From Hansfordia pulvinata (lineage: Eukaryota > Ascomycota > Sordariomycetes > Xylariales): a stretch of DNA of 64,000 bases. The notes under the pieces are model-generated. The model did not search any database, was not told where the DNA came from, and saw only the letters and a list, made by a program, of their open reading frames with translations. Positions 58,933 to 64,000 of the stretch are shown piece after piece. The DNA is taken from contig BJKQ01000010.1 in the NCBI GenBank assembly GCA_006538405.1, forward strand, positions 1,922,001 through 1,986,000, given 5' to 3'. Made by a program: the position numbers and the translations under genes. Positions within the stretch are counted from its first letter, which is position 1; each line of letters opens with the position of its first letter.

Positions 58933-61027
58933 ATGAAGACGATTCTACGCACAGCCCTGCCTTACCTCGCCATACTGGCGCTGGTGTCGAAGGCCCTGGC
59001 CATCGTCTCCCAGGTCCTCCACGACCTCGACTGGGCCCCGAGTACGTCATTGTCGCCACCGAGAAGGACGTCACCCAGAACTGCCAGACCCGGCCCTCGG
59101 TCGTCTTCAACGGCACCTCGCCGGGCCCCCCCATCTTCCTCATGGAGGGCCAGACGACGTGGGTCCGGGCCTACAACCACATGGCCGACAAGAACCTGAC
59201 CATTGTGAGTTCTGGGATATATATATAGATACAGCTTCCACTCCTTCTGGACCTCCGTACTGACCTGCCCAGCACTGGCACGGCCTCACCATGAGGACAG
59301 CCCCCTTCTCGGACGGCACGCCCATGGTGGCCCAGTGGCCCATCGCGCCGGGCGAGTACTTTGACTACGAGCTGCACCCCGTTGCGGGCGACGCCGGCAC
59401 GTACTGGTACCACTCGCACATTGGCTTCATGGCGTCCACGGCCCACGGCGCCGTCGTCGTCATGGACGCCGACGCGCCCCCGTACCAGTACGACGACGAG
59501 ATCCCGATGATGATCGGCGACTGGTATACCAGCACCGACTCGGAGATCGAGGCTGATCTCACCGCCACGCCCTTCAAGTTCCCCGCCGCCCCCGCCGCCC
59601 TCGTCTTCAACGGCCAGACGGGCACCCACGCCGACGCCGACGCCCCCGACGACTCGTGCAAGACCGCCGTCGTCTCGGTCCGCCCCGACACCACCTACCG
59701 CCTGCGCTTCCTGACCGTCTGCGCCATGTCCTACGTCATCACCCAGATCGACGGCCACTCCAACCTGACCGTCATCGAGGCCGACGGCCGCTACACCAAG
59801 CCCGCCGCCACCGACCGCATCCAGCTCGGCAGCGGCGAGCGCTACAGCGCCCTGCTGACCACCAAGACCCAGGACGAGCTCGACGCCGACGGCGCCGGCG
59901 GCCGCTACCTCATCCACTACCGCACCCCGACGGGTCCAAGGGGTACCTGGAGGGCTCGGCGGTGCTGCAGTATGATATGAGCGGCGGCGGCGACGCCACC
60001 ACCACGCAGTGGAAGCGGCAGTGGAGGATCCCCGGCGGCATCTTTGGGGAGGGCCAGGGCAGCCAGGAAGAGAGCAGCAGTTCTGGCGACAGCGACAGCG
60101 GGGGCGGCCACACCAAGGGCCATTCTGCCCCCTCGCATGGCCAGCTGCCGGGCAAGCCGGACGTCACGGTTGACGATGGCTACACCGAGTGGCTGGCGTA
60201 CTCGCTCGAGGCGCTCAACCCCCCCGCCGCGTTCCCGACGCTGGATGAGGTGACGCGGACCCTGTACATCAACGTGACGGTGGACAACCAGAACGGGGGC
60301 GCTCTGAGTTTCCGGTGAGTGAGCTCCTTCGAAGCAAGACCATGCTGACCCTTCGCAGCTTCAACGACCTGTCCTGGACCGACGCCGCCTACAGCAAGCG
60401 GCCCGGCGCCGAGCCGTACCTGATCAACGCGTACAAGAACGGCATCGTCCCGAGCTACGACGACGCGCAGACCAACTTTGGGTGGGACCCGAAGACCGAA
60501 GGTTTCCCGGCCCGGGTCGGCGAGGTGCTCGACATTGTGTGGCAGCAGACCAACGTCGACGCGCATAGGAGCTACGACTACCACCCCATGCACGCCCACG
60601 GCGAGCACTACTGGGATCTGGGCGCCGGCAGCGGCGAGTACGACCCCGAGGCCAACGAGGCCAGGTTTGCCGCCTACACGCCCATGATCCGCGACACCAC
60701 CATGCTGTACTCGTACAACGGCAACGGCCAGGCCGGCGAGACGACCTCGGCCTGGCGCGCCTGGCGCCTGCGCGTCACCGAGCAGAACGTCGGCGCCTGG
60801 ATGATGCACTGCCACATCCTGCACCACATGATTATGGGTGAGTCTACAAGCTGTCCGTCACAGTCGCGATGCTGACATACCCAGGCATGGCCACGGTTTG
60901 GGTCTTTGGCGACCCGACAGCCATCCTCCAGCAGGTGCCGTACCCCTACGTCGCCGGCTATCTCGACTACGGCGGCAGCGCCTCTGGCAACGACAGCTAC
61001 GACCCGCTGGTCACGTCCTTCTTTTGA
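58933..61027 (+). CDS. Multicopper oxidase, laccase/ascorbate-oxidase-like, secreted; frame broken twice
   Basis: Extracellular copper enzyme oxidising phenols or similar donors with O2 reduced to water. Exons 58933-59204, 59273-60314, 60359-60837 and 60885-61027 give about 645 residues. A signal peptide opens the protein (MKTILRTALPYLAILALVSKALA). All four copper motifs are present: HWHG (residue 92), WYHSH (136-140), HPMHAHG (514) and HCHILHHMIMGM (589). In the last, the cysteine is followed by His at +5 and Met at +10, as in ascorbate oxidase. The middle contains a Ser/Gly/His-rich insert (about 60060-60130) not typical of the family. One base is missing at 59036-59039 (DLDWA to EYVIVATEKD) and at 59932-59934 (TPTG to SKGYLEGSAV); both are C or G runs. 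Two-base ambiguity aside, the gene looks functional. Role in pigment, lignin or metabolite chemistry is open. Confidence 0.88.
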
Positions 61028-62684
61028 GCGCTCCCTGTACAACAGCCAAAAGCACTGCCTCTTGTCGGGTGATATGGTTTGCTGCATCCAGTCTTGTGCC
61101 CGCGAGGGCGTAATAGTCGATTCTAGTATGCATAACGGGTAGGGTTAGAAGCATCAATACAGTGAATCGAGGTCACGTGCCCGTGCGTTCAATGCAGAGA
61201 GAATCGAGGCTTGTCACGTGTTGCGTTCTTCCGGTTTGCGTTCTTAATGTTAGCATGATTCGACGCTCACTGTAGGCAGGGTAAATCGGTCAACCTACCA
61301 TCGAGGCAAGCGGTCAAGCATCCGCAGCCTCATGGACGATTATCTGTTGACGGCTGCAGAAGACCGACAGGCTGATCGAATCGATTCGAGCAATGACTGC
61401 AGCGGACGGCCCCTTTAACGCATCCGGGACCATGACCGGCTGTCATCACGTGGCAAGCGCTTCCCGAAGGCTTGTCGAGGCTCAACCATCCCGGACAGGG
61501 AGAGGGACTGAACTCGGCGTCCCTGATCATCTCGTCGCACTACCCAAGGCGGAGGGGCTTACGGCCCAACGCCTGGGCGCGGGATGATGGGGCTGATGGA
61601 CGGAAACGCCCACTTTTCAAGCAATTGATCCAGGGATCGTGTGGGGTGGTCGGGGGGCCGTTTGAGTGGCCTTGCGATGGCGTCGCCACCGAGGGCTGGC
61701 ATCGCTGGCAGCGGTAACTCCCCTTGCGTCGTGACCCATGCCCTCGTCTTCGGTTCGACTTTGCTCGTCTGTTGGCCAGTCACCACCCATCCCTGTCAGT
61801 ATGGGTGATGAATTTCTGTCACATCACCTCTCTCCCTGCCCAGGCCGCTGCTCAGGCCTGTGCTGCGTCCAGTCATGACAATGCTTCTCGACTGCCCCGG
61901 AGCGCTAGGACTGCTGTGACCATATCGCAAAGACAAGCCGCCGGAAGCCTGCAAGATCGCCGCCTCCGATAAGGACGCCGAGAGCGCAGAGCCAAGACAG
62001 AACGAGCAGGGGCAAGGAAGAAGCTAGGCTTAGTGGGAACGCGAGGGTCCGACTGGGGAGCAGACGGGCGGAGGGCCAATGGCGCGGCTGCATTCGCTCC
62101 GAATCGCCGAACCTGTGATTGGGTCGCCGGGGCCCTGTGACGACTAGAAAGATCGGAAAACGATGACACCTGCTGGGCAGAAGCTGCTGCTCGGGCGCAG
62201 GGTTCCGATCCGGCGGTGGAGAGTGGAGAGTTGTCGAACGGAGGAAAACCCGCCGAACTGCCCTCGTCCCGAGGGGCGTCGTCTGTTCGGTGTCTCTTCC
62301 GGATCGTGTTAATACTCGCACCCCTGCCCGAGACTGCCGTCGGCTTCACCCAGCCCATCGGGCTCCCGTCACATGCTCTCCATCCTGTCACAGACCTGAC
62401 AGCATGTGCCAGATGCCACATACCGGCCAACCAACACCGATGAGCCGGTGACAGGTCGCCTTGACACACCCGCCGCGTCCGGAGCAGAGCAGCCGCCGCC
62501 GGTGGAGACCGCCGTCCAGCGCTCCACCTGGATCCGCGAGAACGGCGGGGCGCGCAGGGCAGGGGAACGCCGATGGCTGCCCGCTCGAGCACGCCTGCTG
62601 CGTGGGCGTCGAGGCCGAAGACGGAGGAGCACATCCCACTCCCGTGCGGCGGTCCGCACACTTTCTCCCTCGTGCCCCTGCTCC
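61028..62684. other. Intergenic (1.7 kb)
   Basis: No gene is supported. It holds the 3' region of the oxidase and the promoter of the last transporter. Overlapping frames on both strands have no recognisable motifs. Confidence 0.45.
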
Positions 62685-62692
62685 TATATAAA
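62685..62692 (+). promoter_or_regulatory. TATA box of the right-hand MFS gene
   Basis: TATATAAA 165 bp upstream of the ATG at 62857; a canonical TATA box and the best in the window. Confidence 0.55.
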
Positions 62693-62856
62693 CAAATCTT
62701 TCCCCTGGCTGGCCCCTTGCTCCGAGCCCTCGTCCCCTGTTTGTCCATATCATCGGGCAACCCTCTGTGTTAAAAAGGGTCGTGTCATGTCGGACGAATG
62801 CCAATGGCCTCCCATCTCTCGCTGCTCCCACCTGCCAAGTGAATGATAGTATAATC

Positions 62857-64000
62857 ATGTCTTCCGCCGGTTCCAGTAGCCGCTCCCCGAGCCCCGGCTC
62901 CCTCGAGGCCGGCCACAGAGCCTCGGCCGGCCACAGAGCCTCGGCCGGCCACAGAGCCTCGGCCGACCACCGCAAAGCCTTGGCCGGCGACCCCCGCGTC
63001 ACGGAGCGCGCCATGTCCGAGACCGACCGCCACGACTCGGTCAGCACCGGCCCGGACCACCACCGGCACACCGCGCCGGAGGACCCGCGCCACGCCGGCC
63101 CGTCCCACGACATCCGCCGGACCACGAGCAACGTCCTGCACAACGTCGCCTCGCGCCTGACGACCCGCTCCTGGGCCGAGCCCCCGCCGCCTCCCAACGG
63201 CGGCCGCGCCGCCTGGACCCAGGTCGCCATGGGCTGGCTCGTCATCTTCACCACGTGGGGCTACGTCAACTCGTTCGGCAGCTTCCAGGCCTACTACACC
63301 CAGACCCTGCCCGTCTCCGCCTCGGCCGTCTCCTGGATCGGCTCCGTCCAGATCTGGTTCAACCTCGTCATCGGCATCTTCTCCGGCCGCCTGCTCGACG
63401 CCGGCTACTTCTTCCCCATCTTCCTCGCCGGCGCAGTCATCCAGGTCGCCGGCATGTTCCTCATGAGCGTCAGCACCCAGTACTGGCAGCTCTTCCTCAC
63501 CCAGGGCGTCATCACCGGCGTCGGCGGCGGCGTCTTCTTCACCCCGGCCCTCGCCCTCGTCTCCACCTACTTCAGCGACCGCCGCGCCCTCGCCATCGGC
63601 CTCGCCACCACCGGCAACTCCGCCGGCGGCATCATCTACCCCCTCGTCGTCCGCGAGCTGCTGCCGCTCATCGGCTTCGGCTGGACCGCCCGAGTCCTGG
63701 CCTTTAGTGAGTCCTTGCCTACTAAGACCGTGCCTCCCGAGGCCGTCCCTCCCGGGGCCGTCCCTCCCGGGGTAGCCGCTGACCCTCGCAGTCAACCTGA
63801 CGTTCCTCGTCGTCGTCCTCGCCTTCATGCGCCCCCGCCTGCCCCCGCGCAAGTCCGGCCCCATCGTCGACTTTGCCGCCTTCCGCGAGCCCGTCTACGT
63901 CCTCCTCGTGAGCGGCCTGTTCTTCCTCATGTGGACAAACTACTACACCTTCTACTATGTGAGTCCCATGCTTCCCGGTGTCTTTGTTGCTTCACTGTGT
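62857..64000 (+). CDS. MFS transporter, monocarboxylate (MCT/MCH) type, cut by window end
   Basis: Partial gene; the third exon onwards lies beyond the window. Exons seen are 62857-63706 and 63792-63958, with donor GTGAGT at 63959. The start MSSAGSSSRSPSPGS was chosen because it is the first in-frame ATG after the TATA box and matches the soluble N-termini of the family. The cytosolic tail has AGHRAS repeats (three perfect 18-bp DNA copies at 62907-62960). Then come GGRAAWTQVAMGWLVIFTTWGYVNSFGSFQAYY, SWIGSVQIWFNLVIG, TGVGGGVFFTPALALVSTYFSDRRALAIGLATTGNSAGG and VRELLPLIGFGWTARV, the order of an MCT-like MFS, and MRPRLPPRKSGPIVDF starts the central loop. It resembles the transporter at 32191 in type. 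The intron at 63707-63791 carries a 15-bp tandem repeat. Confidence 0.88.
   Translation, partial: MSSAGSSSRSPSPGSLEAGHRASAGHRASAGHRASADHRKALAGDPRVTERAMSETDRHDSVSTGPDHHRHTAPEDPRHAGPSHDIRRTTSNVLHNVASRLTTRSWAEPPPPPNGGRAAWTQVAMGWLVIFTTWGYVNSFGSFQAYYTQTLPVSASAVSWIGSVQIWFNLVIGIFSGRLLDAGYFFPIFLAGAVIQVAGMFLMSVSTQYWQLFLTQGVITGVGGGVFFTPALALVSTYFSDRRALAIGLATTGNSAGGIIYPLVVRELLPLIGFGWTARVLAFSESLPTKTVPPEAVPPGAVPPGVAADPRSQPDVPRRRPRLHAPPPAPAQVRPHRRLCRLPRARLRPPRERPVLPHVDKLLHLLLCESHASRCLCCFTV
62907..62960. repeat. 18-bp coding tandem repeat, 3 perfect copies
   Basis: GGCCGGCCACAGAGCCTC at 62907, 62925 and 62943, with a degenerate fourth copy from 62961. It encodes the hexapeptide repeat AGHRAS in the N-terminal tail of the transporter. 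Confidence 0.9.
63728..63772. repeat. 15-bp tandem repeat in the first intron of the right-hand MFS gene
   Basis: CCGTCCCTCCCGGGG, with copies at 63728 (CCGTGCCTCCCGAGG, degenerate), 63743 and 63758. Confidence 0.8.

Noticed and set aside
61130..61150. GGGTTAG as telomere-like repeat
   Set aside because: It occurs once only; telomeric arrays need tandem copies.

Overview
The window is nuclear DNA of a filamentous ascomycete (Pezizomycotina, most likely a Sordariomycete; the species cannot be told). The evidence is GC-rich coding sequence, many short introns (about 45-110 bp) with GTAAGT/GTGAGT donors and CAG acceptors, monocistronic genes on both strands with kilobase-scale gaps, and a fungal gene set: a Pth11-like rhodopsin-fold receptor, PNS1, AIM24, a DUF3638/DUF3645 giant protein, MFS transporters and a multicopper oxidase. 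I find 17 protein genes and one MITE, and no convincing tRNA, rRNA or CRISPR.

Layout. 1-7.2 kb: a conserved protein of unknown function (+) and a seven-helix receptor-like protein (-) converge on a 532-bp MITE. 11-14.5 kb: PNS1 choline-transporter-like protein (+) and a glutathione S-transferase-like protein (-) converge. 16.3-26.7 kb: a roughly 3,240-residue DUF3638/DUF3645 protein with a P-loop-like motif, interrupted by an in-frame TAG. 27.2-28.5 kb: AIM24 (mitochondrial). 32.2-41.7 kb: a monocarboxylate-type MFS transporter followed by an FAD monooxygenase (both +), then a secreted protein of unknown function and a GH2 beta-galactosidase (both -). 44.6 kb: a small secreted protein with six cysteines. 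47.8-50.5 kb: a kinesin-10-like chromokinesin. 52.5-55.7 kb: a zinc-finger-like conserved protein (+) facing a DHA1-type MFS transporter (-). 58.9-61.0 kb: a laccase/ascorbate-oxidase-like multicopper oxidase (+). 62.9 kb to the edge: a second monocarboxylate-type MFS transporter, cut by the window end.

Functional links are modest. Transporter plus FAD monooxygenase at 32-36 kb could be a small uptake-and-oxidation unit for an organic or aromatic acid. The oxidase at 59 kb sits between two transporters. Both readings are inferences from proximity.

A warning for any user: eight otherwise well-preserved genes each need one to three single bases restored to read through (14 sites, every one a one-base loss, mostly at runs of G or C). 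This is the signature of uncorrected homopolymer errors in the assembly more than of gene decay. The TAG in the DUF3638 gene is a substitution and is not explained that way. Exon coordinates were derived by eye from splice signals and reading frame.
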